Of a DNA stretch of 64,000 nucleotides, positions 9,126-20,148 are shown in pieces. The translations under genes were made by a program, and so were the position numbers. The notes beneath the pieces are model-generated. The model was not told the origin of the DNA. It ran no database searches and saw only the letters and a program-made list of their open reading frames with translations. The stretch is from Hahellaceae bacterium (lineage in GTDB: Bacteria > Pseudomonadota > Gammaproteobacteria > Pseudomonadales > Oleiphilaceae). Position 1 is the first letter of the stretch, and every line of letters begins with the position of its first letter. The stretch is taken from NCBI GenBank assembly GCA_024234505.1, contig JACKOD010000004.1, positions 638,419 through 702,418 of the forward strand. The letters run 5' to 3'.

Positions 9126-10655
9126 TTATTCTTCTTCTGTGTTGGCTGGAGGGCAGTGATAGCTCTGTAGTACTTCGTCATTCCAGACGCTTTCGAGGTG
9201 TACATCAAAGCCCCACAACCGGTGAACATGTTTGAGGACTTCTTCTGTGTCATCGGCTAAAGGAACTCTATCGACCGGAATATGACGTAAGGTGAGGGAG
9301 CGATCGCCTCTGACATCGACATCCCATACCTGAATATTGGGTTCACGGTAACTCAGGTTGTATTGCATGGCGAGTTGTTCGCGCACGTGACGATAGCCGT
9401 TATCATCGTGAATCGCACTAATGCGGTATTCGGACGCCTTGTCGTCATCCAGCACACAAAATAGCTTCAGATCTCGAATGACTTTGGGTGACAGGAATTG
9501 CAGAATGAAACTTTCATCCTTGAAGTTTTTCATAGCAAAGTGCAGCGTTTCCAGCCAGTCACTTCCTGCGATATCCGGAAACCACTTCTGATCTTCTTCC
9601 GTCGGGTGTTCGCAGATTCGGCGCAGGTCGGAGTATATGGCAAATCCCAAGGTGTAAGGATTGATGCCGCTGTACCATGGGCTATCGAATCCCGGCTGAT
9701 AAATAACAGCGGTATGCGACTTCAGGAATTCTATGATAAACCCGTCATTGACCAGCCCTTTGTCATAAAGGGTATTCATGATGGTGTAGTGCCAAAAAGT
9801 GGCCCACCCTTCATTCATTACCTGAGTTTGTCGTTGGGGATAAAAGTACTGGGAAATTTTTCGAACAATTCGTACCAGCTCTCGCTGCCAGGGTTCGAGT
9901 AAGGGCGCATTTTTCTCAATGAAATAGAGAATATTTTCCTGGGGTTCTTCTGGAAAACGACGGCGCTTTTTGTTTTTTGCCTTTTCTTTGGACTCAGGAA
10001 TCGTTCTCCAAAGCTCGTTGACCTGCTTTTGCAGGTACTCCTCGCGCTCCTTCATGCGGGTTTCTTCTTCCGCTGCCGAGATGGCAGACGGCCGCTTGTA
10101 GCGATCAACACCATAATTTTGTAGCGCGTGACAGGAATCGATAATTTGTTCTACCGCGGCGATGCCATAGCGGTTCTCGCATTGACTCACGTAGTTTCTG
10201 GCAAACAGCAGGTAATCAATAATCGCACTGGCATCTGTCCAGGTACGGAACAAATAGTTACCTTTAAAAAAGGAGTTGTGCCCGTAACTGGCATGAGCAA
10301 TCACGAGGGCTTGCATCATCATGGTGTTTTCTTCCATGAGATAGGCAATGCAGGGGTTGGAGTTGATAACAATTTCGTAGGCGAGTCCCATTTGCCCGCG
10401 TTGGTAGCGCTTGGCCGTGTTCAGAAATTGCTTTCCAAACGACCAGTGATGGTAGCCCACCGGCATACCTACTGACGAATAGGCATCCATCATTTGTTCA
10501 GCACTGATCACTTCAATCTGGTTAGGATAAGTGTCGAGTTTGTACTCTTCTGCAATTTTTGCGATGGCCAGGTTGTACTCTTCTATCAGCTCGAACGTCC
10601 AGTCCGAACCGGTTGATATGGGGGTGCGTACGGCCTGCTGGGTAGTCTTTGTCAT
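9126..10655 (-). CDS. spoVR: SpoVR family protein (YcgB-like)
   Basis: 509 residues, the family's normal length. SpoVR/YcgB proteins are cytoplasmic and accompany the PrkA kinase and YeaH in stationary-phase or nutrient-stress operons; their biochemistry is unresolved. Landmarks are [67 protein letters not shown] and [15 protein letters not shown]. The ATG at 10655 has AAAGGAAAG upstream and overlaps the yeaH stop as ATGA, which implies translational coupling. Last gene of the prkA-yeaH-spoVR operon. Confidence 0.95.
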   Translation of the reverse strand: MTKTTQQAVRTPISTGSDWTFELIEEYNLAIAKIAEEYKLDTYPNQIEVISAEQMMDAYSSVGMPVGYHHWSFGKQFLNTAKRYQRGQMGLAYEIVINSNPCIAYLMEENTMMMQALVIAHASYGHNSFFKGNYLFRTWTDASAIIDYLLFARNYVSQCENRYGIAAVEQIIDSCHALQNYGVDRYKRPSAISAAEEETRMKEREEYLQKQVNELWRTIPESKEKAKNKKRRRFPEEPQENILYFIEKNAPLLEPWQRELVRIVRKISQYFYPQRQTQVMNEGWATFWHYTIMNTLYDKGLVNDGFIIEFLKSHTAVIYQPGFDSPWYSGINPYTLGFAIYSDLRRICEHPTEEDQKWFPDIAGSDWLETLHFAMKNFKDESFILQFLSPKVIRDLKLFCVLDDDKASEYRISAIHDDNGYRHVREQLAMQYNLSYREPNIQVWDVDVRGDRSLTLRHIPVDRVPLADDTEEVLKHVHRLWGFDVHLESVWNDEVLQSYHCPPANTEEE

Positions 10656-11947
10656 GCGGCTTTCCTTTGAAAGAGTTTCCTGAATACCGGGTAAATATCT
10701 CCGGCATCCACAATATGCTGCATTGCAAAGGTATCTCCGTGTTCGTTGAGTATTTTTTCATACTCGTGCCAGAGCATCTGGTGCTCATGGGGGGTAATTT
10801 CGATGTAAGAGAAATACTGCACAAAGGGCAGGATTTGATCTCTCAACAGTTGGCTGCAGACGGGCGAATCATCATTCCAGTTGTCGCCGTCCGAAGCTTG
10901 TGCCGCGTAGATATTCCACTCGTTCGCGGGATAGCGGGCATCCATGACTTCCTTCATCATTTTCAAGGCACTGGAGACGATGGTTCCCCCGGTTTCTCGA
11001 GAGTAGAAAAACTCTTCTTCGTCGACCTCTTTGGCGCTGGTGTGATGACGAATAAATACCACGTCAATCCGTTGATAATTCCGCTTCAGGAACAGGTAGA
11101 GCAGAATGAAGAATCGCTTGGCGATGTCCTTGTGCATTTGCGACATAGATCCTGATACGTCCATCAGGCAAAACATTACGGCGCTAGTGGAAGGGACCGG
11201 CTGTTTGACATGCAGATTGAATTTCAAATCGAAATCATCGATCCACGGAATTTTGTGAATACGCTTTTTCAAGTACTCGATTTCGTCTTTTATTCCACGA
11301 ATCATTTCTGCCTGACTGAATGCCGGGTCTTTGATTTCGGGTTCGCTTTCCAGTTCTGCTAGGCGTTTTTCTAGCAGTTTCAGGCGTTCACGGGTTTTAC
11401 CGGTTAACGCCATGCGCCGGGCGTAGGCGCCGCGAAGCGACCGGACGATGTTGATTTTTGCCGGCGTGCCATGTGAGGAGTAACCGGCACGTACATATTT
11501 GTATGCCGTGGTATCTTTCAGCTGCTTTTTTACCAGATTAGGCAGCTCCAGATCTTCGAACATGAAATCCAGAAACTCGTCTTGTGAAATCTGGAAAACA
11601 AATTCATCAATTCCTTCACCGCTGTTACTGGCCTTTCCTTGTCCGGCACCGCCACCGCCGCCACCGTCGGGTTTGGCTAGCTCATCACCGGTAACATATT
11701 CTTTGTTGCCAGGATTGACGTATTCTCTTTTGCCTCCTCGCCCGTGCCTGAAAACCGGTTCAGCGATGTCTTTAGATGGAATGCTGACGCTTTCGCCCCG
11801 ATCAATATCGGTAATGGAGCGTTTTTGTACGGCATCGGCTACCGCTTTTTTTATGTGTTCGCGATAACGGCGCAGAAAACGCTCTCGGTTCACTGCGCTC
11901 TTGTTTTTGCCATTCAATCTGCGATCAATTATATGGGTTAATCCCAT
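10652..11947 (-). CDS. yeaH: YeaH/YhbH family protein (DUF444)
   Basis: 431 residues from the ATG at 11947, chosen because GGAGGT lies 4-5 bases upstream; an earlier in-frame start 15 bases away lacks this. The C-terminal half holds a von Willebrand A-like fold with the MIDAS motif MDVSGSMSQ and the later [11 protein letters not shown]. The middle has a Gly-rich linker ([10 protein letters not shown]). In enterobacteria yeaH is cotranscribed with the PrkA-type kinase yeaG. Gap to prkA is 34 bp; it overlaps spoVR by 4 bp. Confidence 0.95.
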   Translation of the reverse strand: MGLTHIIDRRLNGKNKSAVNRERFLRRYREHIKKAVADAVQKRSITDIDRGESVSIPSKDIAEPVFRHGRGGKREYVNPGNKEYVTGDELAKPDGGGGGGAGQGKASNSGEGIDEFVFQISQDEFLDFMFEDLELPNLVKKQLKDTTAYKYVRAGYSSHGTPAKINIVRSLRGAYARRMALTGKTRERLKLLEKRLAELESEPEIKDPAFSQAEMIRGIKDEIEYLKKRIHKIPWIDDFDLKFNLHVKQPVPSTSAVMFCLMDVSGSMSQMHKDIAKRFFILLYLFLKRNYQRIDVVFIRHHTSAKEVDEEEFFYSRETGGTIVSSALKMMKEVMDARYPANEWNIYAAQASDGDNWNDDSPVCSQLLRDQILPFVQYFSYIEITPHEHQMLWHEYEKILNEHGDTFAMQHIVDAGDIYPVFRKLFQRKAA

Positions 11948-11981
11948 AAGCACCTCCGGCATCGGTCGCCTGTGAGGGCGA

Positions 11982-13904
11982 CTATTGAGATTTCCTTACC
12001 CGCAAGTACCATTCGGCAAGCAACCGCACCTGCTTCTCGGTGTAGCCTCGTGCGATCATGCGATCGACAAACTCGCCATGCTTGCGTTTGTCTTCATTCG
12101 AGGCTTTCGGATTAAAGGAAATCACGGGCAACAAGTCTTCAGTGTTAGAGAACATTTTCTTCTCTATCACTGTGCGTAGTTTTTCGTAGCTGATCCACGC
12201 CGGGTTTTTGCCTGCATTGTTGGCCCGTGCACGTAGCACGAAGTTGACAATTTCGTTGCGGAAATCTTTAGGGTTGCTGATTCCCGCCGGTTTCTCGATC
12301 TTTTCCAGCTCTTCGTTGATGGAAGCCCGGTTGAGTATTTCGCCGGTTTCCGGATCCCGGTATTCCTGATCCTGAATCCAGAAGTCAGCATAGGTGACAT
12401 AGCGGTCAAAAATATTCTGACCATACTCGGAATAGGATTCCAGGTAAGCCGTCTGAATTTCTTTACCAATAAAGCTTACGTAATGCGGTGCCAGGAACTC
12501 TTTAATAAAACGCAAATATCGTTCGGTGGCCTCTGGCGGGAACTGTTCCTGTTCTATTTGACGCTCCAGTACATAGAGAAGGTGAACAGGATTGGCTGCT
12601 ACCTCGGTAGTATCGAAGTTGAATACTTTGGACAAAATTTTGAAGGCGAAGCGGGTGGATAGCCCGTCCATTCCTTCGGTGACGCCCGCCGAATCTTTGT
12701 ACTCCTGAATAGACTTGGCTTTGGGGTCTGTGTCTTTGATGTTTTGGCCATCGTAGACTTTCATTTTTGAATAGATAATTGAATTTTCAGGCTCTTTAAG
12801 GCGAGACAGAATTGAAAACTGCGCGAGCATGGTCAAGGTGTCCGGCGCGCAAGGGGAGCCCGACAGCGAACTGTTTTTTAACAGTTTTTCATAAATCTTC
12901 ACTTCTTCGCTGATACGCAGACAATAGGGCACTTTGACGATATAAATACGATCCAGGAAGGCTTCATTGTTCCGGTTGTTACGAAACGCCTGCCATTCTG
13001 ATTCGTTGGAGTGCGCCAATATAATACCTTCAAAGGGAACCGCACTCATGCCCTCGGTGGTGTTGTAATTGCCTTCTTGCGTTGCCGTCAGTAAGGGGTG
13101 CAGCACTTTAATCGGTGCTTTGAACATCTCCACAAATTCGAGAATACCCTGGTTAGCATGGCACAATCCGCCGCTGAAACTGTAGGCGTCGGGATCATGT
13201 TGTGGATATTCTTCGAGCATGCGGATATTAACTTTCCCGACGAGAGACGAGATATCCTGATTGTTTTCGTCACCCGGTTCAGTTTTCGCAATGGCGACCT
13301 GATCTAAAATGGATGGCCAGACTTTGACTACGCGGAATTTGCTGATATCGCCATTAAATTCATGCAGACGTTTAACTGCCCAGGGTGACATGATGGGGCG
13401 TAGGTAACGTCTGGGGATGCCATAGTCTTCTTCCAGAATGGGGCCGTCTTCCGTGGCGTCAAATAACCCCAGCGGTGTTTCATGAAGCGGAGATCCTTTG
13501 ATGGCATAGAAGGGGACTTTTTGCATTAGTGCTTTAAGTTTTTCAGCTAATGACGATTTACCTCCGCCCACGGGGCCCAGTAAATATAGAATTTGTTTCT
13601 TTTCTTCCAGCCCTTGCGCTGCATGTTTGAAGAAAGAGACAATTTGCTCAACACACTCTTCCATGCCGTAGAAATCATCAAACTCTTGATAACGCTTGAT
13701 CACTTTGTTGGAGAAAATTCGACTCAACCTCGGGTCCAGAGAGGTATCTACCAGCTCCGGCTCACCTATGGCGAGCAGCATTCGCTCCGCCGCAGATGCG
13801 TAGACGGAAGGGTCTTTCTTGCAGAGTTCAAGGTACTCTTCCAATGAGTACTCTTCCTGTTGTGTTGACTCGTAACGGGCCTTGAAGTGGTTAAAAAGAC
13901 TCAT
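11982..13904 (-). CDS. prkA: PrkA family serine protein kinase (YeaG-like)
   Basis: 640 residues from ATG 13904 ([14 protein letters not shown]), preceded by GGGGGA at 7 bases; this start matches the family. The N-terminal AAA-type domain has Walker A GPVGGGKS (residues 110-117). The C-terminal part, related to eukaryotic kinases, begins after the [14 protein letters not shown] segment. E. coli YeaG helps adaptation to prolonged nitrogen starvation and other stresses. Here a near-consensus sigma-54 promoter lies about 120 bp upstream, in keeping with nitrogen-stress control. First gene of a three-gene operon. Confidence 0.96.
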   Translation of the reverse strand: MSLFNHFKARYESTQQEEYSLEEYLELCKKDPSVYASAAERMLLAIGEPELVDTSLDPRLSRIFSNKVIKRYQEFDDFYGMEECVEQIVSFFKHAAQGLEEKKQILYLLGPVGGGKSSLAEKLKALMQKVPFYAIKGSPLHETPLGLFDATEDGPILEEDYGIPRRYLRPIMSPWAVKRLHEFNGDISKFRVVKVWPSILDQVAIAKTEPGDENNQDISSLVGKVNIRMLEEYPQHDPDAYSFSGGLCHANQGILEFVEMFKAPIKVLHPLLTATQEGNYNTTEGMSAVPFEGIILAHSNESEWQAFRNNRNNEAFLDRIYIVKVPYCLRISEEVKIYEKLLKNSSLSGSPCAPDTLTMLAQFSILSRLKEPENSIIYSKMKVYDGQNIKDTDPKAKSIQEYKDSAGVTEGMDGLSTRFAFKILSKVFNFDTTEVAANPVHLLYVLERQIEQEQFPPEATERYLRFIKEFLAPHYVSFIGKEIQTAYLESYSEYGQNIFDRYVTYADFWIQDQEYRDPETGEILNRASINEELEKIEKPAGISNPKDFRNEIVNFVLRARANNAGKNPAWISYEKLRTVIEKKMFSNTEDLLPVISFNPKASNEDKRKHGEFVDRMIARGYTEKQVRLLAEWYLRVRKSQ

Positions 13905-14020
13905 ATGGCGTCCCCCTGGATAACTGATATTCAAAAATTCATGCTATCTGGTACAAAGAGCGGGCTAGATTGAGTATTCATGCCACGTGATGGCGAACAT
14001 CAACCGCTTACCATGCATGT

Positions 14021-14036
14021 TGCAGTTCTTGTGCCA
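14021..14036 (-). promoter_or_regulatory. Sigma-54 (RpoN) promoter upstream of prkA
   Basis: Minus-strand sequence TGGCACAAGAACTGCA matches the TGGCACG-N4-TTGCA consensus at 10 of the 12 defined positions, with the obligatory GG and GC exactly 10 bp apart. Transcription would start near 14010, giving a leader of about 106 nt to prkA. No convincing NtrC-type enhancer pair was found by eye nearby. Confidence 0.7.
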
Positions 14037-14162
14037 TTCCTGATCACGTTGCAATGACTTCATATCTTCTGTTGTCTGTCTTCAGCAAAGTCTGACAAAT
14101 CCCCTTATGTTCAGCTTAGCCGTGATTCTTTAGGTTGGACAGATTTTGATCATTAAGTTTCT

Positions 14163-14849
14163 TTAAAGCAGACCTGATTCGGTCGATTTCCCGGTTGACC
14201 TTTGGAGAATAAAGACGTGCTCTTGCAGCTGGCTAAGACCTTTACGTTTTGCGAAAGGATCATCTCTGCCCAGTTCCTGAGTATGCAGATGGCGGATCGT
14301 AAAGTGTGATTGAAATAGTTGGTGGACCTCTTCAGAGGGTACCGAAAAAGGAGGGCCATCCATTTCTGCCTGAGGATATTCCATGGTAACAAGAAGTATT
14401 TTTGCACCATTCTGGGTCAGGCTCTTCAGTTGCGCGGCATATAACTGGCGGGTTTCCGAGGGGAGGGCAATAAGTGCTGCCCGATCAAAGATCAGTTTGC
14501 AATGAGCCGTATCTTGAGGCGAGAGAGCGAAAAAATCGCCGCACCAAAGCTGAATGTCGTCGTGAATATAGGTGGTGAACGGAGATCCAGGGGTAACTGT
14601 TGCGTTTAATTTCGATTCCAGGAAAAAATCCCGACATGCCATGTCGCTTAGCTCAACACCTAATACGGCATGCCCTTTCTGATTCAACCAGAGTATATCG
14701 TGGCTTTTTCCACAGAGAGGAACCAGCACACTCTCATTACCTGAGGGGGAAAGCGTTGACCAGAAATCTACCAGATACTGATTAATACTATCCTGATGGA
14801 AGCCGATTTCATTGCGAGTCCATCTGTCTTGCCAAAATTCGTGATGCAT
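14163..14849 (-). CDS. tpm: Thiopurine S-methyltransferase
   Basis: 228 residues, SAM-dependent methyltransferase of the bacterial TPMT family, which methylates thiols and, in some bacteria, selenium or tellurium oxyanion products. The diagnostic N-terminus FWQDRWTRNEIGFHQ is followed by the SAM-binding motif VLVPLCGKSHDILWL, GVELSDMACRDFF and IFDRAALIALPSETR. The ribosome site before ATG 14849 is weak (GGGG). It reads in the same direction as prkA, but 258 bp and a sigma-54 promoter separate them, so they are probably separate units. Confidence 0.93.
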   Translation of the reverse strand: MHHEFWQDRWTRNEIGFHQDSINQYLVDFWSTLSPSGNESVLVPLCGKSHDILWLNQKGHAVLGVELSDMACRDFFLESKLNATVTPGSPFTTYIHDDIQLWCGDFFALSPQDTAHCKLIFDRAALIALPSETRQLYAAQLKSLTQNGAKILLVTMEYPQAEMDGPPFSVPSEEVHQLFQSHFTIRHLHTQELGRDDPFAKRKGLSQLQEHVFILQRSTGKSTESGLL

Positions 14850-14908
14850 ATTTTTAATACCCCAGGCGTGATCTTTGGTAAGGGCGAAGCGATTCTCACT
14901 TCTTTACA

Positions 14909-14940
14909 ATAAAGATAGCACTGAATAAAGATAGCACTGA
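14909..14940. repeat. Perfect 16-bp tandem duplication
   Basis: ATAAAGATAGCACTGA occurs twice head to tail without mismatch, 59 to 91 bp upstream of the tpm start. It may duplicate part of the tpm promoter region; role unknown. Confidence 0.85.
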
Positions 14941-14991
14941 TAGGGGCTTTATAGGGTGATACCCGCGGGAGGATGCATGCAGAAAGAGAAG

Positions 14992-15021
14992 AAAAAAAAG
15001 CCCCTCAGGCATAACAGGGGC
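14992..15021 (-). terminator. Rho-independent terminator
   Basis: On the minus strand GCCCCT, a 10-base loop, AGGGGC, then eight Ts. It sits 25 bp after the stop of the 49-residue gene at 15046..15195 and would end its transcript before tpm. Confidence 0.75.
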
Positions 15022-15045
15022 AAAGCAAGGGATTACAAATTGTTT

Positions 15046-15195
15046 TTATGAACCGGATGGAAGATGGAAAGTCGGAGGCGTTCTCTCTTTTAAAGGATGA
15101 GTTGCAACCAGACTGGACTGTCGATTGAGTTCCAGCGCAACTATCGTTATCGAGGCAAGCAGTGCAGTGATAAATATGATCGAACTGTCGGTCAT
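15046..15195 (-). CDS. Small single-pass membrane protein (49 aa)
   Basis: Short reading frame with an excellent GGGAGG about 9 bases before the ATG at 15195. The product begins MTDSSIIFITALLASITIVA, one hydrophobic helix (residues about 5-21), followed by a short polar tail (LNRQSSLVATHPLKERTPP) that ends HLPSGS. A terminator follows on the same strand. Not recognised; it could be a small membrane-bound regulator or a type I-toxin-like peptide, but nothing here decides. Divergent from the histidine kinase gene at 15361. Confidence 0.6.
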   Translation of the reverse strand: MTDSSIIFITALLASITIVALELNRQSSLVATHPLKERTPPTFHLPSGS

Positions 15196-15360
15196 ACCAG
15201 TAATTCCTCCCTGATTTTTATTGGTGTTAAGACTATCGTACCAATGCCTGCCTGGGCAGTAGCAGGCACGCCATATTTATACTGATTTGCGCCAGTAGCT
15301 TTTGTATATCAAGGTATTACTGTCTATCCTGAATTAAATAACTCAGGATCTGAAAATCGC

Positions 15361-18129
15361 ATGAAGCTATCCAGCGGGTCTTCGCTTGTTACCAAATTTC
15401 TCTTTGCTGCGGCCCTGCCTGTACTCATTTTGTTGGTTGTGGCAAATATTGTGTACGTTTTCCTGAAAATAGAGGAACTGCGAGACGAGAGGCTTCACGA
15501 GATGGAAGCCATTGCTGCTCAGATGGCAGCGCAACTTGCGGTACCACTATGGCAGTTTGATAGCGTCACGGTTGACGCCTTGTTAAAGACCATGCTGGAA
15601 ACCGATGATGTTGTCTGTGCGCGACTGGAGGAACTGGAAAGCTTTGGTGAAGCCCGTCGGGGGGAGCGGTCGGTGGGGCGATGCAGCGAACTGTCCGAGA
15701 GTGATGCTGAAAACTATAACCGTGTTTCTGCCAGTGTAGTGTATCAGTATGAGGGCGATTTACTGAGAACCGGATATTTGGAAGTGATCGTGGACGTATC
15801 CAAGGTGGGTGATGAGCTAATGGCCAAGCTCCTGAGTGAGTTGGTGTTATTTGTCATTTACGTGGGTATTTTCATGGTGGGCTTTATCGTGGCATTACGG
15901 GCGACAGTGCTGCGACCCTTGTTAAAGGTGAGAGAGTCGATTGATGTTTTTAAATCGGAAGGTCGTCGCCAACCGGTAGAATGGCATTCTGCTGATGAGT
16001 TGGGTCAGTTTATTTCCGCGTACAATGACAGTTTGCGGCAAACCTCTGATGCAGAAGCCGCATTGGTTGAGAAAAATCGCAGTCTTGAAAGTGCACGAGC
16101 GGCGGCTGAGCATGCCCGGGATGAGGCGCAGCGGGCGGATAGCGCGAAAAGCGAATTTCTAGCGAATATGAGCCACGAAATACGCACGCCCATGAACGCC
16201 ATCATTGGTCTGTCTGAAATGCTCAGTCGCACAAAACTGGATGCGCGACAAACCGGTTATATCCAACGGGTAAAAAACTCTGCGGATATGTTATTGGCCT
16301 TGATTACGGATATTCTTGATTTCTCCAAAATTGAAGCGAACAAACTGGAGCTTGAGCATACCGAGTTTGAATTTTCAAAAATCATTGAAAAACTGGCTGA
16401 CGTCGAGTCGGTAGCCGCGGCGGAGAAAAAGCTCGACTTACTCTTCAGTATTGACCCTAAAATTCCCGAACATTTAATGGGGGATCCGTATCGCTTGAGT
16501 CAGGTATTGATCAACCTGGTAAGTAACGCGATCAAGTTTACCGAAAGTGGCGAGGTGACGGTTTCAGTTTCCCGAGAGTTCAGCAATGCGGAGCGAGTCA
16601 GGCTGTTATTCAGGGTAAGCGATACCGGTATCGGAATTTCGGAAAAAGCGCAAAAATCGCTGTTCAATGCGTTCACGCAGGCGGATGGCTCAACGACGAG
16701 GCGCTTTGGCGGCACCGGCCTGGGGTTGACGATTTGCAAACGCTTGATTGAAAAAATGGGCGGCGATATCTCGGTTTACAGTCGCGAAAGGGCCGGCAGT
16801 GAATTTAGTTTTTATGTGCTATTGGATCGCGCCAGCGCAAGTTATGGTGAGCAAACGCCCGAATTCCTGCACCCGTTTTCCCGCGTGATTGTGGTTGGCG
16901 AAAACCGGGCTTGCGCTGAAATGGTGCGAGTATTGCGTCAAGTGAAGATTGAGCCGATGGTGTGCGCGCAGGCCAACGATCTTTTGAGCAATTCTTCAAA
17001 ATTAATAGGGCAAGTTGCAATATTCTTTGATGTTGATAGTGGGCGCATGACCCTGTCGGAGTTAAAAGAACAGCTTGATCGCATTTCTGACGCACAGGTT
17101 TATGTCATCCCGTTGGTTAATATTCGCCAGCAAGAATTGGCTGAATACCAGCCGGGCGTGAATGGCATTGTTGCCGTACTGACGAAACCGGTGCTGTTGG
17201 GGAGGGTTACGGAGTGCCTTACACACGCGGCGAATTGGGACGACGAAAAGCCTCAGCTCGGGTCTGACTCCCTTTCTGCCAATGATACTGATGGATCACC
17301 GCTGAATGGCGCGGCTGTCCTGGTGGTGGAAGACAATCAATTGAACCAGTTGGTCGCCCGAGAGGTTCTTGAGCTGGCAGGCTACGTGGTGCGTGTTTGT
17401 GATAACGGCGCACAGGCACTGGCAATGCTCGCAAAGGATGCTCATGCGTTCGATGCGATTCTGATGGATATACATATGCCAGTGATGGATGGCTATGAGT
17501 CCACTCGACAAATACGAGCTCGGTACCAGGATGAAATTCCCATTATCGCGCTAACTGCAAACGCGACACTGGAGGAAAAACGAAGGTGTATGGATCTGGG
17601 CATGAACGACTTTCTCACGAAACCAATAGAGAATGATCGTTTGCTCGAAGTCATGAAAAAGTGGGCGGTTCCCGGAAAGCGGTCTGAGCCTTCCCGCAAC
17701 AGCGTATCACTTGATGACGAGGCTGCGGCGGAGCCGACAAACACCTCGTCTTCAGATGCGAGTCATCTCAGCGATGTCTCCCAGATCACCTTTGACCAAG
17801 AGAAACTGCTCGAACGCTTTGCCGCGCATAAGCACATTATTCCCCGTATTCTTAATACCTTTATTGAAACCTTCACGAGTTTCGAAACACAATACCTGGC
17901 CGCCAGTGAAGCAGGCGATGAGGAGGTAATGTATCGTCTGGCGCACTCCCTTAAAGGCGGTGCGGCGAACATTTCCGCGCATCGGTTAAGTTCGTTATCG
18001 GCAAAGCTGGAGGAATTACACTCGCGCAATGATAAAATAGCGGCGCGAGAGTGGTTTCCCTGGGTGGTGGACGAACTGGATAAACTTATCCGGGAGCTTA
18101 TGTCGTATTTGAATGAACAAGCGGGCTAA
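15361..18129 (+). CDS. Hybrid sensor histidine kinase with receiver and HPt domains
   Basis: 922-residue inner-membrane sensor with BarA-like architecture. Two membrane helices (about 12-34 and 163-186) flank a periplasmic sensing region, followed by a HAMP-like linker and a HisKA domain with phospho-acceptor H272 in [13 protein letters not shown]. The HATPase domain shows the N box ([16 protein letters not shown]), DTGIGIS and [11 protein letters not shown] degenerate receiver-like segment (about 500-625) precedes a canonical receiver with D703 ([15 protein letters not shown]). The C-terminal HPt domain has H862 in [11 protein letters not shown]. This allows a full His-Asp-His phosphorelay, but the final response regulator is not adjacent. 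Signal unknown. Confidence 0.93.
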   Translation: MKLSSGSSLVTKFLFAAALPVLILLVVANIVYVFLKIEELRDERLHEMEAIAAQMAAQLAVPLWQFDSVTVDALLKTMLETDDVVCARLEELESFGEARRGERSVGRCSELSESDAENYNRVSASVVYQYEGDLLRTGYLEVIVDVSKVGDELMAKLLSELVLFVIYVGIFMVGFIVALRATVLRPLLKVRESIDVFKSEGRRQPVEWHSADELGQFISAYNDSLRQTSDAEAALVEKNRSLESARAAAEHARDEAQRADSAKSEFLANMSHEIRTPMNAIIGLSEMLSRTKLDARQTGYIQRVKNSADMLLALITDILDFSKIEANKLELEHTEFEFSKIIEKLADVESVAAAEKKLDLLFSIDPKIPEHLMGDPYRLSQVLINLVSNAIKFTESGEVTVSVSREFSNAERVRLLFRVSDTGIGISEKAQKSLFNAFTQADGSTTRRFGGTGLGLTICKRLIEKMGGDISVYSRERAGSEFSFYVLLDRASASYGEQTPEFLHPFSRVIVVGENRACAEMVRVLRQVKIEPMVCAQANDLLSNSSKLIGQVAIFFDVDSGRMTLSELKEQLDRISDAQVYVIPLVNIRQQELAEYQPGVNGIVAVLTKPVLLGRVTECLTHAANWDDEKPQLGSDSLSANDTDGSPLNGAAVLVVEDNQLNQLVAREVLELAGYVVRVCDNGAQALAMLAKDAHAFDAILMDIHMPVMDGYESTRQIRARYQDEIPIIALTANATLEEKRRCMDLGMNDFLTKPIENDRLLEVMKKWAVPGKRSEPSRNSVSLDDEAAAEPTNTSSSDASHLSDVSQITFDQEKLLERFAAHKHIIPRILNTFIETFTSFETQYLAASEAGDEEVMYRLAHSLKGGAANISAHRLSSLSAKLEELHSRNDKIAAREWFPWVVDELDKLIRELMSYLNEQAG

Positions 18130-18165
18130 CTTTCTTTTAATGCCACCCGGAAGGATATTTTTTTA

Positions 18166-19500
18166 ATGGAACCCCCGAATAAAGGTTTGATTAAGCGCCT
18201 GGAGCTATTGGAACAGGCGTTGTTGAGTGATCCGGTCAATCCAGAAAATCCCCTGGAACGCGGGGTGCGTAAAACGCTCAGAATTATTTATGCCGTAGGT
18301 CGTGATGTCATTAGTGGAAACCTGACACTACACGCGATGAGTCTGGTTTACACCACGATGCTTTCGGTGGTGCCGATGCTGGCATTAAGTTTTTCGGTGT
18401 TGAAATCTCTGGGCGTTCATAACCGACTGACGCCGCTGCTACACAATTTCTTCGAACCGATGGGGGAAAAGGGGATTGTTATCGCAGACAACGTGTTGCA
18501 ATTCGTAGATAACATCAAGGTCGGGGTATTAGGCTCCGTTGGCCTGGTGCTATTGATCTATACCGTTATTTCGCTAGTGCAAAAGATTGAGCGTTCATTC
18601 AACTATATTTGGCGCGTGCCCAATATGCGTTCTCTCGCACAACGCTTCAGCAATTACCTCAGTGTTATTCTTATCGGGCCGGTGCTGGTGGTTTCCGCGA
18701 TCGGAACCACGGCGACCATAATGAGCTCAAGCCTGATTCAGAAATTGATCGCTATTGAGCCCTTTGGGTCGTTGTTTGCGTCTATGACCAAAATGACACC
18801 GCTCTTTCTGATCACCGGGGCTTTTGTTTTTGTCTTTGTATTTATCCCTAATACACGAGTCAGCCTGAAAAGCGCACTTATTGGCGGGCTGGTTGGTGGT
18901 CTGGGTTGGCAGATCAGCGGGGTGTTGTTTGCGTCGTTCGTCGTTCAGTCTGCACAGTATGAAGCGATCTATTCCAGTTTTGCGGTCAGTATTGTGATGT
19001 TGATCTGGGTCTATGTCAGTTGGCTTGTGCTTTTGATCGGATCAAGCATTAGCTACTATCATCAGAATGCTGCCAATATTACGCGAACCTATAAAGCCAG
19101 CGAATCTTCAGAATTGCTGGAGAAGCTCTCAATAGCTGTGATGCTGCGGGTAGCGCGGCCCTTTGATGCCGGGCAGGAGCCGCTCTCGCAACTGCGATTG
19201 GAGTTGTTAATGAGGGTGCCAGCAACGGTCACACGCAAAGTGACCGATAAGATGATTCGTCACGGCTTGCTGGCCGTAGCAGGAGAAAAGGGTGACTTAC
19301 TGGTGCCGGGGCGCTCATTGGATCAGATTCGAATGAGTGATGTGCTCAAAGTGATTCGTCAGGATGAAGAGAATCTTCTGGGGCGTATTGAATGTGATGA
19401 CCAGCTGCGCGCATTATACCAGGATCTGGATCATGCACTGGAAAGCGCTTGGCATACCACGACAGTACAGGATGTGATTCGGCAATCATCGGTAGAGTAG
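18166..19500 (+). CDS. YihY/BrkB family inner-membrane protein
   Basis: 444 residues. The N-terminal 290 residues carry about six membrane helices with family landmarks: SLVYTTMLSVVPMLALSFSV, the IERSFNYIWRV segment, and GGLVGGLGWQISGVLFASFV followed by YEAIYSSFAVSIVMLIWVY. The C-terminal 130 residues are soluble and resemble a winged-helix-like extension found in longer family members. Once called RNase BN, the family is now regarded as membrane proteins of unknown function. Starts 36 bp after the kinase gene and may be cotranscribed with it. Confidence 0.9.
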   Translation: MEPPNKGLIKRLELLEQALLSDPVNPENPLERGVRKTLRIIYAVGRDVISGNLTLHAMSLVYTTMLSVVPMLALSFSVLKSLGVHNRLTPLLHNFFEPMGEKGIVIADNVLQFVDNIKVGVLGSVGLVLLIYTVISLVQKIERSFNYIWRVPNMRSLAQRFSNYLSVILIGPVLVVSAIGTTATIMSSSLIQKLIAIEPFGSLFASMTKMTPLFLITGAFVFVFVFIPNTRVSLKSALIGGLVGGLGWQISGVLFASFVVQSAQYEAIYSSFAVSIVMLIWVYVSWLVLLIGSSISYYHQNAANITRTYKASESSELLEKLSIAVMLRVARPFDAGQEPLSQLRLELLMRVPATVTRKVTDKMIRHGLLAVAGEKGDLLVPGRSLDQIRMSDVLKVIRQDEENLLGRIECDDQLRALYQDLDHALESAWHTTTVQDVIRQSSVE

Positions 19501-19598
19501 CGATAATCGCCTACGCCAGGTTTAATCTGTATGGCTACGGGGAAGATGAGGGCGTCGTGGTAGAATGCTCGTTATGCCACGACGATCTCTGGGTTTGC

Positions 19599-19829
19599 TC
19601 AGATCTCGACCGCGCAGAGCATTGCCAGCGTATTGCAGCGTTGATGAATCATTCGTTGATATGACGCGAGGGCTTGGGGTTGGTGTATTGCCGGTTGAAT
19701 TTCCAATTGCTCAAGACGTCCCAGAAGTTCGCTGACTTCTGCGATTAGCTGTTTTCTAATTTGAGTCTTCTTCAGAACTTCTTTGCCCAAGCGAATCTGA
19801 CTTGCACCTTTAGTGTATCGGCTTTCCAT
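19599..19829 (-). CDS. Hypothetical protein (76 aa)
   Basis: Starts MESRYTKGASQIRLGKEVLK, with AAAGG 8 bases before the ATG. Charged and helical; residues about 15-45 could form a coiled coil (LIAEVSELLGRLEQLEI). No signal or membrane segment, not recognised. Convergent with the yihY-like gene. An overlapping plus-strand frame here looks less protein-like, so I prefer this one, without certainty. Confidence 0.45.
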   Translation of the reverse strand: MESRYTKGASQIRLGKEVLKKTQIRKQLIAEVSELLGRLEQLEIQPAIHQPQALASYQRMIHQRCNTLAMLCAVEI

Positions 19830-20148
19830 AACGGAGACCTTTTATCCAAAATAATTCAGCGAGTTATGCAATTTATTTAATATCCGATCCTAAAAAATGG
19901 TGCGGAGGCGTTAAATATTTTGCATTTTTTACAATTGAAGACACTTGATCATGTTTTGTCAAAATTTATTGCTGAATGTAATGAAATAAAGCTTTTTCTG
20001 AGGGGGGGTTACTGTGCAGGCCCGTCATTGTAATCAGAACAGGCGGGTAATGTGCAAGATGCTGATGAGGAATGAGAAAATGCGGTGAGGAGGGCGCAGA
20101 TTGCGTAAGTCGATTGCAATACTGCGCCGAACAGGTTTTCAGTGTTTG
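19830..20148. other. Intergenic, no clear feature
   Basis: 319 bp, AT-rich on its left half, between the 76-aa gene and the DUF445 gene. I see no convincing frame, hairpin with T-run or consensus promoter here. Confidence 0.6.

Noticed and set aside
15243..15270. GCCTGC/GCAGGC hairpin as a terminator before the histidine kinase
   Set aside because: No T-run on either strand; it may be incidental in the divergent promoter region.
19449..19664. 71-codon plus-strand frame overlapping the end of the YihY-like gene
   Set aside because: No ribosome site, overlaps a confident gene, and shows no recognisable protein features.
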